Assembly: GCA_002451275.1 (NCBI GenBank)
Contig: DKBS01000165.1
Location: 1-13,387, forward strand
Source of the DNA: Planctomycetaceae bacterium UBA6894
GTDB taxonomy: Bacteria > Planctomycetota > Planctomycetia > Gemmatales > Gemmataceae
Length of the DNA: 13,387 bases
Direction of reading: 5' to 3'
Shown here: positions 1-6,131 of the stretch, piece after piece
Position numbering within the stretch: the first letter of the stretch is position 1
Layout of the letters: each line of letters starts with the position of its first letter
Translations under genes and position numbers: made by a program
Notes under the pieces: model-generated
Databases searched by the model: none
What the model saw: the letters and a program-made list of their open reading frames with translations, nothing else
Told to the model about the DNA's origin: nothing

Positions 1-2
1 CC

Positions 3-545
3 GGCGCCGCGCCGGTGCCCGAGGCCCCCGGCGTGACGGCCAGCGCGGCCAAGCCGGCGGACAAGCAACAAATGAAGATGACCTTTGTCAGCTTCCAGAA
101 GAGCATGTTCGGCAGCAACAACCGACAGAACAAAGCCAGCTTCCTGGAGAATGTGCGGGTGCTGAACTTCCCGTCCGATGACCCCAACGCCGAGATCGAT
201 ATCGACAAGGTGCTGGAGCGGATGCCGCCCGAGGCACTTTACCTGCGCTGTGACAAGCTGGATGTGCTGAGCCACCAGGAGAACGGTGCCACCCACCAGG
301 AGATGCGGGCCCGTGGCCGGGTGGTGGTGCAATCCCGCGAGTTTTCGGGCACGGGCGACCTGGTGACTTATGATGAGGCCAAGGGGCAGGTGATCTTCCA
401 CGGGTCGGCCAATGAGCCGGCGGTGCTGTACCGCCAGTTGCGTCCGGGAGCCAAACCCGATGAGGTGAAGGCCAGGAAGATCACCTACAACCGTTCCACC
501 GGCCAGATCCGTATCGATGAGGGCTCATCCCTGGGCGGGAGCTGA
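3..545 (+). CDS. LptA/OstA-like envelope protein, C-terminal part (5' end outside window)
   Basis: The frame is open to the left edge, so this is the C-terminal ~180 residues of a longer protein; the GTG at 15 is simply an internal Val codon. The visible part reads as a beta-rich OstA/LptA-type repeat. A 'LYLRCDKLDVL' strand is followed by 'MRARGRVVVQSREFSGTGDLVTYDEAKGQ', then a strand about values assigned to residues and a closing 'KITYNRSTGQIRIDEG'. This alternation of 'A.G.V' and 'a..i.Y...tg.i.' strands is typical of the family that carries or assembles lipopolysaccharide across the periplasm. Planctomycetes have long OstA-like proteins whose exact role is not established. The last 21 bp overlap the end of prmC on the other strand. 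Family assignment is by motif reading only, and the missing N-terminus prevents a firmer call. Confidence 0.6.
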   Translation, partial: GAAPVPEAPGVTASAAKPADKQQMKMTFVSFQKSMFGSNNRQNKASFLENVRVLNFPSDDPNAEIDIDKVLERMPPEALYLRCDKLDVLSHQENGATHQEMRARGRVVVQSREFSGTGDLVTYDEAKGQVIFHGSANEPAVLYRQLRPGAKPDEVKARKITYNRSTGQIRIDEGSSLGGS

Positions 546-1409
546 GGCCATGACGGCCCGAACCACGCGCGGGTGGCCGCCGCCGTCCTTCAGTACGGTT
601 TCCACCGAGTAACCGGCCCGGCCGAGAACCTCCCGGGCGCCGGTTTCCTGCCCGGCGCCGATCTCCACCAGCAATTTTCCGCCGGGGGCCAGCAGGGGCA
701 TTGCCTCCTGCGCCAGACGTTCGATCAGGCGCAGGCCATCGGGCCCGCCATCCAGCGCCAATTTGGGCTCATGGTCGCGCACGCCGGGTTCCAACCCGGC
801 GAGGTCGGCTGTGGGAATGTAGGGCGGGTTGGAAACGATCAGGTCAGGGCGCAGGTCGCTGACCGGCGCCAGCAGATCTCCCTGGCGGAATTCCACGCGT
901 TCGCCAAATCCCAGACGCCTGGCGTTTTCACGCGCCACCGCCAGGGCTTCGGGGCTGATGTCCACAGCCACCATCCGGGCCTTTGGCAGGCGGCTGGCCA
1001 GCGCGACCGCCACGCAGCCGGTACCGGTGCCGATGTCCAGAACCAGGGGGGAGGGCAGGGCCTTGGCCAAACGGATCGCCTCGTCCACCAGCAGCTCGGT
1101 GTCGGGCCTGGGGATCAGGGTGGCGGGCGTGACGCTGAAATCGAGGGAGTAAAACTCTTTTTTGCCGACGATGTGCGCGACTGGTGCGCCTTCCTGGCGC
1201 CGGCGCACCATGTCGCGGAAGCGGGCGCGGCCTGGGGCGTCCACTACTTGGTCGTGGCGCACATACAGTTCGATGCGGCGGATGCCCAGGGCGCTGGCCA
1301 GCAGGATTTCCGCCTCCAGACGGGGCGATTCCATGCCCTTTGCCTGGAAGTGACCAGTGGTCCATTCCAGCAGGCGGGCCACGGTCCAGGGGTCGGGCGC
1401 GGCGGTCAT
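525..1409 (-). CDS. prmC: Peptide chain release factor N5-glutamine methyltransferase
   Basis: PrmC (HemK) transfers a methyl group from S-adenosylmethionine to the glutamine of the GGQ motif in release factors, which raises termination efficiency; it acts in the cytosol. The 294-residue length is normal for the family. The N-terminal ~90 residues are the helical release-factor-binding domain. The Rossmann methyltransferase domain follows, with 'LIPRPDTELLVDEA' (98-111), the SAM-binding 'VLDIGTGTGCVAVALA' (123-138), the acidic 'VAVDIS' (147-152) and the catalytic NPPY (194-197). The start is the ATG at 1409. An AAGG about 8 nt upstream, inside the end of prfA, supports it. The gap to the prfA stop is only 3 bp, which implies an operon and probable translational coupling. 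Its substrate is the product of the preceding gene. Confidence 0.95.
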   Translation of the reverse strand: MTAAPDPWTVARLLEWTTGHFQAKGMESPRLEAEILLASALGIRRIELYVRHDQVVDAPGRARFRDMVRRRQEGAPVAHIVGKKEFYSLDFSVTPATLIPRPDTELLVDEAIRLAKALPSPLVLDIGTGTGCVAVALASRLPKARMVAVDISPEALAVARENARRLGFGERVEFRQGDLLAPVSDLRPDLIVSNPPYIPTADLAGLEPGVRDHEPKLALDGGPDGLRLIERLAQEAMPLLAPGGKLLVEIGAGQETGAREVLGRAGYSVETVLKDGGGHPRVVRAVMASAPAQG

Positions 1410-1412
1410 GGG

Positions 1413-2492
1413 TCAGGCCTTGGCGCCGCCCAGGCCGGCCTGTTTCAGGCGCTCCTGGCGGTCATGCGCCTTCAGTGGGACGAATACATCCTCCAACTGG
1501 CCTTCCATGACCAGATCGAGGTTGTGCAGGGTGAGGCCGATGCGGTGGTCTGTGATGCGGTTCTGGGGGAAGTTGTAGGTGCGGATGCGCTCGTTGCGGT
1601 CGCCCGAACCGATGAGGTTGCGCCGCATTTCGGAGCGCTCGTTGTGGAGCTTCTCCCGCTGGTACTCGTATAGGCGGGTGCGCAGGATGCGCATGGCGGT
1701 CTCGTAGTTCTTGTGCTGGCTGCGGCCGTCCTGGCATTTGACTTCCAGACCGGTGGGTTTGTGCCAGATGCGGACGGCGCTCTCGGTCTTGTTGACATGC
1801 TGACCACCTGCGCCGCCAGCGCGCATGCGCTCCCACTCGATATCCTCATCGCGGATCTCGACCTGGACCTCGTCGGGTTCGGGTAGGACCGCGACGGTCG
1901 CCGCGGAGGTGTGGATGCGGCCCTGGGACTCGGTTTTGGGGACGCGCTGGACGCGGTGTCCGCCACTCTCGTGGCGCATGCAGTCCCACATGCCATCGCC
2001 TGTGAGGGCGAAGACCACTTCCTTGAAGCCGCCCATCTCACCCTGGCTGAAGGAGATCTCCTCCACCCCCCAGCCCTTGGCGCGGGCGTACATGCTGTAC
2101 ATGCGGAACAGATCGCCGGCAAAGATGGCGGCCTCGTCGCCGCCGGTGCCGGCGCGGATTTCAATGATGCAGCGGTCGAAATCCTCCTCGCCGGAGAGGA
2201 GCAGGTCCTCGAGGCGGCGAGTGAGTTCCTCGTGGCGTGGCTTGAGGGTGTCGAGTTCCTCACGGGCCAGTTCGGCCATTTCCTTGTCGCCGGAGGCGGC
2301 GAGGGATTCCGCTTCGGCCAGTCCCTTTTCCACCTCGAGGAACTGGAGGTAGGGGGTGACCCGTTTGCTGAGGCTGCCGTGCTCGCGTGACAGCTGGCTG
2401 AACTGCTTGCGGTCCGCCACCACGGCCGGATCGGCCAGCAGGGTTTCCACTTCAGCCAGACGGGTTCGCGCGGCCTCGAAAGCTTCACGCAT
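1413..2492 (-). CDS. prfA: Peptide chain release factor 1 (RF1)
   Basis: RF1 recognises UAA and UAG in the ribosomal A site and triggers hydrolysis of the peptidyl-tRNA. The protein has 359 residues, the usual length. The N-terminal coiled/helical domain (1-~100) is followed by 'EIRAGTGGDEAAIFAGDLFR' (111-130) and the codon-recognition PxT tripeptide, here PKT (185-187), within 'HRVQRVPKTESQGRIHTS'. RF2 would carry SPF at this place, so RF1 is the right call. The catalytic GGQ is at 229-231, and 'CQDGRSQHKN' and 'NERIRTYNFPQNRITDHRIG' are also typical. The start is the ATG at 2492, matching family N-termini; no purine-rich Shine-Dalgarno is visible before it. It is co-transcribed with prmC, and rpmE lies upstream on the same strand, separated by a terminator and a candidate promoter. 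Confidence 0.97.
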   Translation of the reverse strand: MREAFEAARTRLAEVETLLADPAVVADRKQFSQLSREHGSLSKRVTPYLQFLEVEKGLAEAESLAASGDKEMAELAREELDTLKPRHEELTRRLEDLLLSGEEDFDRCIIEIRAGTGGDEAAIFAGDLFRMYSMYARAKGWGVEEISFSQGEMGGFKEVVFALTGDGMWDCMRHESGGHRVQRVPKTESQGRIHTSAATVAVLPEPDEVQVEIRDEDIEWERMRAGGAGGQHVNKTESAVRIWHKPTGLEVKCQDGRSQHKNYETAMRILRTRLYEYQREKLHNERSEMRRNLIGSGDRNERIRTYNFPQNRITDHRIGLTLHNLDLVMEGQLEDVFVPLKAHDRQERLKQAGLGGAKA

Positions 2493-2543
2493 GGTGCGGG
2501 GAGGTACCAGTTAGGACAGGAAAGAAGCGGAAAACGATACTAA

Positions 2544-2572
2544 AATTTATATCTGATGCTAGTTAAAAGCAA
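2544..2572 (-). promoter_or_regulatory. Candidate promoter of prfA-prmC
   Basis: In a short AT-rich stretch unlike the surrounding coding DNA, the minus strand shows TTGCTT (2567-2572). It is followed by either TATAAA (2546-2551, spacer 15) or TAAATT (2544-2549, spacer 17). This would give a leader of about 50 nt before the prfA ATG. The -35 hexamer lies inside the T-rich tail of the rpmE terminator. This is a consensus match by eye only. Confidence 0.35.
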
Positions 2573-2595
2573 TACGCGCCCGAGTGACGGGCGCG
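2561..2595 (-). terminator. Intrinsic terminator of rpmE
   Basis: A 7-bp perfect GC stem (2575-2581 with 2589-2595, CGCGCCC/GGGCGCG) encloses a 7-nt loop. On the minus strand it is followed by TATTGCTTTTAACT, a moderately U-rich tail. It lies about 30 nt after the rpmE stop and should separate rpmE transcription from prfA. Confidence 0.65.
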
Positions 2596-2624
2596 CATGC
2601 GGAAAATGCGGGGGAAACCCGAAA

Positions 2625-2858
2625 TCAATTAGCTTCGGGTGGGGTGGCGGCTTTGCCAGCCCACTTGCCGTACTTCTTCTGGAAGCGCTCGACGCGGCCG
2701 GTGGTGTCGACGAACTTCATTTTGCCAGTGAAGAATGGGTGGCAGGAGGAGCAAATTTCAACACCGATGGTCTTGCGGGTGCTGCGGGTGGTGAACTTGG
2801 CGCCGCAACCGCAGGTGACGGTAGCTTCAGCGTATTCGGGGTGAATTTTCTTCTTCAT
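2625..2858 (-). CDS. rpmE: 50S ribosomal protein L31, zinc-binding form
   Basis: L31 is a small protein of the large ribosomal subunit, near the central protuberance, bridging towards the small subunit. The 77-residue product begins 'MKKKIHPEYAEATVTCGCG'. It has the four cysteines of the zinc-binding (C+) type: Cys16 and Cys18 in CGC, Cys36 and Cys39 in CSSC. 'HPFFTGKMKFVDTTGRVERF' (40-59) is the family signature, and the tail is Lys/Ala-rich. The start is the ATG at 2858: family members begin with this Met-Lys-rich run, and the open frame further upstream to 3038 has no L31 similarity. A candidate promoter and a hairpin leader lie upstream and a terminator downstream, so it is probably transcribed alone. 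The zinc-containing paralogue is the one that can serve as a zinc reservoir in bacteria that also carry a C- copy; no second copy is in this window. Confidence 0.96.
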   Translation of the reverse strand: MKKKIHPEYAEATVTCGCGAKFTTRSTRKTIGVEICSSCHPFFTGKMKFVDTTGRVERFQKKYGKWAGKAATPPEAN

Positions 2859-2876
2859 GTCTGGTGGATCCCTGAA

Positions 2877-2904
2877 CAGGCGCCGGATATCGGGTAATCG
2901 CCTG
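2877..2904 (-). promoter_or_regulatory. Hairpin in the rpmE 5' leader, possible L31 autoregulatory element
   Basis: In the minus-strand transcript, CAGGCG (2899-2904) pairs perfectly with CGCCTG (2877-2882). An inner CCG/CGG pair stacks directly on the right arm, leaving a 5-nt bulge (ATTAC) on the left and an ATATC loop. The hairpin begins about 20 nt after the expected transcription start and ends about 19 nt before the rpmE ATG. Ribosomal-protein leaders that bind L31 are known in several other phyla. Whether this hairpin is one of them is inference from position and shape. Confidence 0.3.
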
Positions 2905-2931
2905 CTAAATAACTGAATTTCTCCAAAAACC

Positions 2932-2959
2932 ACCATAGCACAATCGGCCAAATCAACAA
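2932..2959 (-). promoter_or_regulatory. Candidate sigma-70-type promoter of rpmE
   Basis: The minus strand reads TTGTTG (2954-2959), a 16-nt spacer, then TATGGT (2932-2937). A TGC just before the -10 gives an extended -10 element. The predicted start would leave a leader of about 65 nt before the rpmE ATG. This is the best promoter-like sequence in the window. Confidence 0.5.
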
Positions 2960-3019
2960 GCTGGGACCAGTTTTCCCGGTGGGGGGCACCATTTGTCGGG
3001 AATTTCCACCAACGAATGG

Positions 3020-3047
3020 TTGACACCGGTCTTCGCATACCTAAACT
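3020..3047 (+). promoter_or_regulatory. Candidate promoter upstream of thyX
   Basis: A perfect TTGACA (3020-3025) is followed after 16 nt by TAAACT (3042-3047), in locally AT-rich DNA. It faces thyX and diverges from the rpmE promoter. If used, it would give an unusually long leader of about 235 nt. A closer promoter cannot be excluded. Confidence 0.35.
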
Positions 3048-3291
3048 AGTTAATAACAGAAAAGTAGCATTGATTTAAATGGTGCTACACATTCTAAATT
3101 ACCTAGAAGATTTCATTGCGGGACATACAAGCCAGTCCAAGGTTGGCTGATTCATCCTGCTGAATGGATATGGAAGGCATAAAGCCTTAGACCAATCCGA
3201 CACAGTCCTTTGTGATTTCCCCGGCCAGCTTCTGGTGGTGTGCCAGACGGGCTACCGGATGTTCCCAAGTTGAAAGGTTGCCGCAGATCTG
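3048..3291 (+). other. Non-coding leader region before thyX
   Basis: Together with 2859-3047 this forms a gap of more than 400 bp without a convincing gene. The first part is AT-rich. Small hairpins are present: AGCCA/TGGCT (3130-3134 with 3144-3148) and AAGGC/GCCTT (3174-3178 with 3184-3188, loop ATAAA). Neither is followed by a T run, so they do not look like terminators. An in-frame TGA at 3271 sets the upstream limit for thyX translation. No known riboswitch fold was recognised. Confidence 0.4.
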
Positions 3292-4065
3292 ATGCGGATC
3301 CTACGAGAGCCCCAGATTTACCTCCTCGGCAAGCAGTCCACCAACCAGGAAGAGGTGGACCGTTTCCTGACCGACCATGGCGTGGCCTGGCAAACCGACA
3401 CGGAGATTGCCGGGGAGCATCTGGTCGAGGTGGCCGGGCGTGTCTGCTACATGAGTTTCGCAAAGCCCCGTCCGGGCGGCAACCAGGCGTACATCCACCA
3501 CATCCTGGAGGTGGGTCACGGTTCGGTGCTGGAGCACGCGGTCTGGAACTTCCTGATCACGGGGGTGAGTCGGTCGTTCACGCACGAGCTGGTCCGCCAC
3601 CGCGCGGGCATGGGGTATTCCCAGCTCAGCCAGCGGTATGTGGACGAGTCTGTCGCGGAGTATGTCGAGCCAGACTGCATCGCGGAGGATCCTGCAGCCC
3701 ATCAGGTGTTCCTGGACACGGTGCAGGCGGCGCACGACGGCTACCAGAAGCTGGTGGACATTCTGGCGGAGAAGTTCGCGGACGAACCTGATCGCACTTT
3801 ACGGCGTAAGAAGGCAAGGCAGGCTGCCCGCAGCGTGCTGCCCAACGCCACCGAGACGAAGATTTTCGTCACAGCCAACGCCCGCTCCCTGCGTCATTTC
3901 CTGGAGATGCGTGGCAGCCGCCACGCCGAGGACGAGATCCGCAAGGTCGCGGTGGCCATGTTGAAGGTCCTTCAGAAAGAATCTCCCAATCTGTTCGGTG
4001 ATTACACACTCAGCAAGCTCGAAGACGGCACCTTTGAGATTGACACCCCGTTCCGCAAAGTCTGA
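3292..4065 (+). CDS. thyX: Flavin-dependent thymidylate synthase
   Basis: ThyX makes dTMP from dUMP with methylene-tetrahydrofolate as carbon donor and FAD/NADPH as reductant; it is a cytosolic homotetramer. The 257-residue product has 'GHGSVLEHAVWNFLI' (75-89) and then the ThyX signature region 'ELVRHRAGMGYSQLSQRYVD' (99-118), with RHR at 102-104, Ser110, Ser113 and Arg115. The C-terminal part has 'TANARSLRHFLEMRGSRHAEDEIR', the usual nucleotide- and flavin-contacting helix. The signature differs from the textbook RHRxxSxxxxSxR: four residues (AGMG) replace the usual three before YSQLSQR, and the first serine is missing. The start is the ATG at 3292; the frame is closed by TGA at 3271. Its ribosome site is weak (AAGG 14 nt upstream). 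rho follows 72 bp later on the same strand. Confidence 0.95.
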   Translation: MRILREPQIYLLGKQSTNQEEVDRFLTDHGVAWQTDTEIAGEHLVEVAGRVCYMSFAKPRPGGNQAYIHHILEVGHGSVLEHAVWNFLITGVSRSFTHELVRHRAGMGYSQLSQRYVDESVAEYVEPDCIAEDPAAHQVFLDTVQAAHDGYQKLVDILAEKFADEPDRTLRRKKARQAARSVLPNATETKIFVTANARSLRHFLEMRGSRHAEDEIRKVAVAMLKVLQKESPNLFGDYTLSKLEDGTFEIDTPFRKV

Positions 4066-4093
4066 CGCGGTCGGCCCAGACTGGGCCCGGGTG

Positions 4094-4115
4094 CCTCTCC
4101 CTTTCGTTTCCTCCT
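4094..4115 (+). promoter_or_regulatory. Pyrimidine-rich leader tract before rho
   Basis: In the 72-bp thyX-rho gap, 21 of 22 bases are C or T (4094-4115), following a short GGCCC/GGGCC hairpin (4073-4087). C-rich, G-poor RNA is what Rho binds, and rho genes in some bacteria are attenuated by their own product. A role as a Rho-binding autoregulatory site is inference. The tract is short compared with typical rut sites. Confidence 0.25.
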
Positions 4116-4137
4116 GTGCAAGGCAGTTATTCCAAGC

Positions 4138-5532
4138 ATGTATCAAGGCTATTCTGGAACCAGCATGAACCCCAATCCTGGAAAGCGTGGCGGCCAAGGC
4201 AGGCCCGGCCCCGGTCGCGGAGGCCCCAGCGGCAGAGCCCGCTACAAGGGTGGGGTAGGTTCGCCCGGTCCGTACCCTTACCACCAGCAGCCCAACCGGA
4301 AGGGGCCCAGGCCCCAGGGGCGTTCGGGCCCCCGCTACAACCCCAACGAGGGGTTGCCTGGCACGATGCCTCCGGTGGATCCGGACTTTGATCCCGCGAT
4401 GAACAGCGACCTGGCCGCGGCCCAGTCGAGCTGGCTCGAGGTGGACGGCATCCTGGAAATGTCGCCCAAGGGGCATGGCTTCCTTCGCTCGATGGAGCGT
4501 GGGCTGAAGCCCCTTTCCACCGACCCGTTTGTGTCCCAGCAACTGATTCAGGCGCACAAGCTGCGCGAGGGACTGCACATCCGCGGCGTTGTGCGCCCGG
4601 CCCGTGGCCAAGGGCCCCGGCTGGGCAGGATCGACCAGATCGAGAACGCGCCGGCCAACGGGTACAAGCCGCGCGATTTTGAATCGCTCACCGCGGTGGA
4701 TCCCACCATTGCCATCAAATTGGAGACCGGCCAGGAACCGCTTTCCACCCGGGTGATGGACCTGCTCACGCCGCTGGGGCGGGGACAGAGGGCCCTGATC
4801 GTCGCCCCGCCGCGCACCGGCAAGACGGTGCTGCTGCAGCAACTGGCCAAGGCGGTCAGCGCCAACCATCCGGACATGCACCTGATGGTGCTGCTGGTGG
4901 ACGAGCGGCCCGAGGAAGTGACCGAGGTGCGCCGCACGATCCGCGGCGAGATCTTCGCCAGTTCCAGCGACCTGGACGCATCGAACCATGTGCGTCTGGC
5001 CGAGCTGGTGGTGGAGCGCGCCAAGCGTCTGGCCGAGCAGGGCAAGCCGGTCTTCCTGCTGCTGGACAGCCTGACCCGCCTGGCCCGGGCCTACAACAAG
5101 AACACGGGCAACAGCGGACGGACCATGTCCGGCGGCGTGGATGTCCGCGCGCTGGAGGTGCCCAAACGCCTGTTCGGTTCGGCCCGCGCCTTCGAGGAGG
5201 GCGGCAGCCTGACCGTGGTGGGCACGGCGCTGATCGATACCGGATCGAAAATGGATGAGGTGATCTTCCAGGAGTTGAAGGGCACCGGCAACATGGAGAT
5301 GGTGCTGGACCGCAAGTTGGCCGACCGCCGCGTGTTTCCCGCCATGGACATCAGCCAGTCGGGCACCCGCAAGGAAGAACGGCTTATTTCGACGGAGTTC
5401 CTGCCCCGCATCCATGCGCTGCGCCGCGTGCTGGTGGATATGAAGCCCACCGAGGCGATGGAGAAGTTGGTCAGCCGGATGGCGAAGACCAAGTCGAACA
5501 CCGAGTTTCTGGAAATGATCAAGTTGAAGTAA
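4138..5532 (+). CDS. rho: Transcription termination factor Rho
   Basis: Rho is a hexameric RNA-dependent ATPase/translocase that ends transcription at rut sites. The 464-residue product starts with a disordered Gly/Pro/Arg-rich tail (about 12-75) in place of the usual Rho_N helical bundle. The RNA-binding cold-shock-like domain follows (about 100-153, with 'VDGILEMSPKGHGFLRS'). The RecA-type motor has Walker A 'APPRTGKT' (223-230), the catalytic 'VDERPEEVTE' (254-263), Walker B 'VFLLLDSLTRLARAY' (305-319), 'SGRTMSGGVD' (326-335) of the Q-loop region, and 'LKGTGNMEM' (380-388) of the R-loop region. All ATPase motifs are intact. Two starts are possible: ATG 4138, or ATG 4165 (Met10), which has GGAA 5 nt upstream and is the better placed for a ribosome. 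Only the unconserved tail is affected. Tandem intrinsic terminators follow the stop codon. Confidence 0.97.
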   Translation: MYQGYSGTSMNPNPGKRGGQGRPGPGRGGPSGRARYKGGVGSPGPYPYHQQPNRKGPRPQGRSGPRYNPNEGLPGTMPPVDPDFDPAMNSDLAAAQSSWLEVDGILEMSPKGHGFLRSMERGLKPLSTDPFVSQQLIQAHKLREGLHIRGVVRPARGQGPRLGRIDQIENAPANGYKPRDFESLTAVDPTIAIKLETGQEPLSTRVMDLLTPLGRGQRALIVAPPRTGKTVLLQQLAKAVSANHPDMHLMVLLVDERPEEVTEVRRTIRGEIFASSSDLDASNHVRLAELVVERAKRLAEQGKPVFLLLDSLTRLARAYNKNTGNSGRTMSGGVDVRALEVPKRLFGSARAFEEGGSLTVVGTALIDTGSKMDEVIFQELKGTGNMEMVLDRKLADRRVFPAMDISQSGTRKEERLISTEFLPRIHALRRVLVDMKPTEAMEKLVSRMAKTKSNTEFLEMIKLK

Positions 5533-5539
5533 CCGGGTG

Positions 5540-5575
5540 GCGTTTCGGCCGTTACGGCCGAAACGCTTCTTTTGG
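5540..5575 (+). terminator. Intrinsic terminator 1 of rho
   Basis: A perfect 12-bp stem (5540-5551 with 5555-5566, GCGTTTCGGCCG and its complement) with a TTA loop is followed by TTCTTTTGG. It starts 7 nt after the rho stop codon. Confidence 0.9.
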
Positions 5576-5586
5576 TTCCCCTGATC

Positions 5587-5620
5587 AACCCCGCGCCTGT
5601 GGCGCGGGGTTTTGTTTTTC
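5587..5620 (+). terminator. Intrinsic terminator 2 of rho
   Basis: A perfect 9-bp GC stem (5589-5597 with 5601-5609, CCCCGCGCC and its complement), extended by two A-T pairs, has a TGT loop. The tail TTTTGTTTTTC follows on the plus strand. On the minus strand the sequence after the hairpin is not U-rich, so it serves rho rather than the converging operon. It ends just before the stop of the minus-strand epimerase gene. Confidence 0.9.
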
Positions 5621-5622
5621 TT

Positions 5623-6099
5623 TCAATCCACCTGGTAGACCGAGTGCGGGTCGAGTTCGTGGCGAATTTCATCCACGGGCTCGGCGCGGCCTTTGCCTTT
5701 GTAGAGGCGGTCGGGGAAGTTGTAGACGATGGCATCGTGGCCGGTGATGTTCTTGTAAGCGTGGATGACATGGGGGGGGATGATGACGAGCATGGGGTTG
5801 TCCACGCCGACGATCTCTTCCTGACGGACCCCGTAGGTGGGTGAGCCTTTGCGCATGTCCCACAGGATGAGGCGGAAGGTGCCTGGGCCGATGAAGCAGA
5901 AACAGTCGGACTGGTCGACATGCTCGTGGGGGCCGCGGACCACGCCGGCCTTGGTCATGGATACATAGGACATGGTGACCTGGAAGCCGGGGGGCAGCTC
6001 GTCCTCGCGGAACAGTTCGCCCAGCCAGCCGCGGTCGTCGCCGAATTTCTTGAGCGGTTTCCAGAACAGATCGGGGATCTTGCCGGTGGTGAATTGCAT
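5623..6099 (-). CDS. RmlC-like cupin, dTDP-4-dehydrorhamnose 3,5-epimerase family
   Basis: Proteins of this family are small cupins that epimerise or isomerise nucleotide-linked 4-keto sugars in deoxysugar synthesis. The 158-residue product is slightly shorter than classical RmlC (about 180). Family features are 'FGDDRGWLGELF' (19-30), 'GVVRGPHEH' (52-60), where RGxH holds the catalytic-type His58, 'RKGSPTYG' (83-90), 'IIPPHVIHAY' (106-115), and Tyr126 in 'IVYNFPD', where RmlC has its catalytic Tyr. The sequence GPHEH instead of GLHYQ and the missing C-terminal segment make the exact reaction uncertain, and no RmlA, RmlB or RmlD gene is nearby. The start is the ATG at 6099; the frame upstream to 6204 is unrelated. 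It lies 32 bp after the isomerase gene and is the last gene of the operon. Confidence 0.75.
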   Translation of the reverse strand: MQFTTGKIPDLFWKPLKKFGDDRGWLGELFREDELPPGFQVTMSYVSMTKAGVVRGPHEHVDQSDCFCFIGPGTFRLILWDMRKGSPTYGVRQEEIVGVDNPMLVIIPPHVIHAYKNITGHDAIVYNFPDRLYKGKGRAEPVDEIRHELDPHSVYQVD

Positions 6100-6131
6100 C
6101 TTGGCCTCGGTGCCTCGGTGTTTTGTTGAAT

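Noticed and set aside
573..1673. A 366-codon plus-strand open frame opposite prmC and prfA
   Set aside because: It is a shadow of two well-recognised minus-strand genes, with no motif of its own. The same applies to plus-strand frames at 6252-7283 and 7267-8070.
2859..3038. N-terminal extension of L31
   Set aside because: The frame stays open upstream of the rpmE ATG, but the added residues are unlike any L31 and cover the predicted promoter and leader.
3164..3190. Eight-codon upstream reading frame (MDMEGIKP) before thyX
   Set aside because: It has no clear ribosome site and nothing to support translation; short frames of this size arise by chance.
3799..5415. A 538-codon minus-strand open frame across thyX and rho
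   Set aside because: It is antisense to two confidently identified genes and shows only compositional bias.
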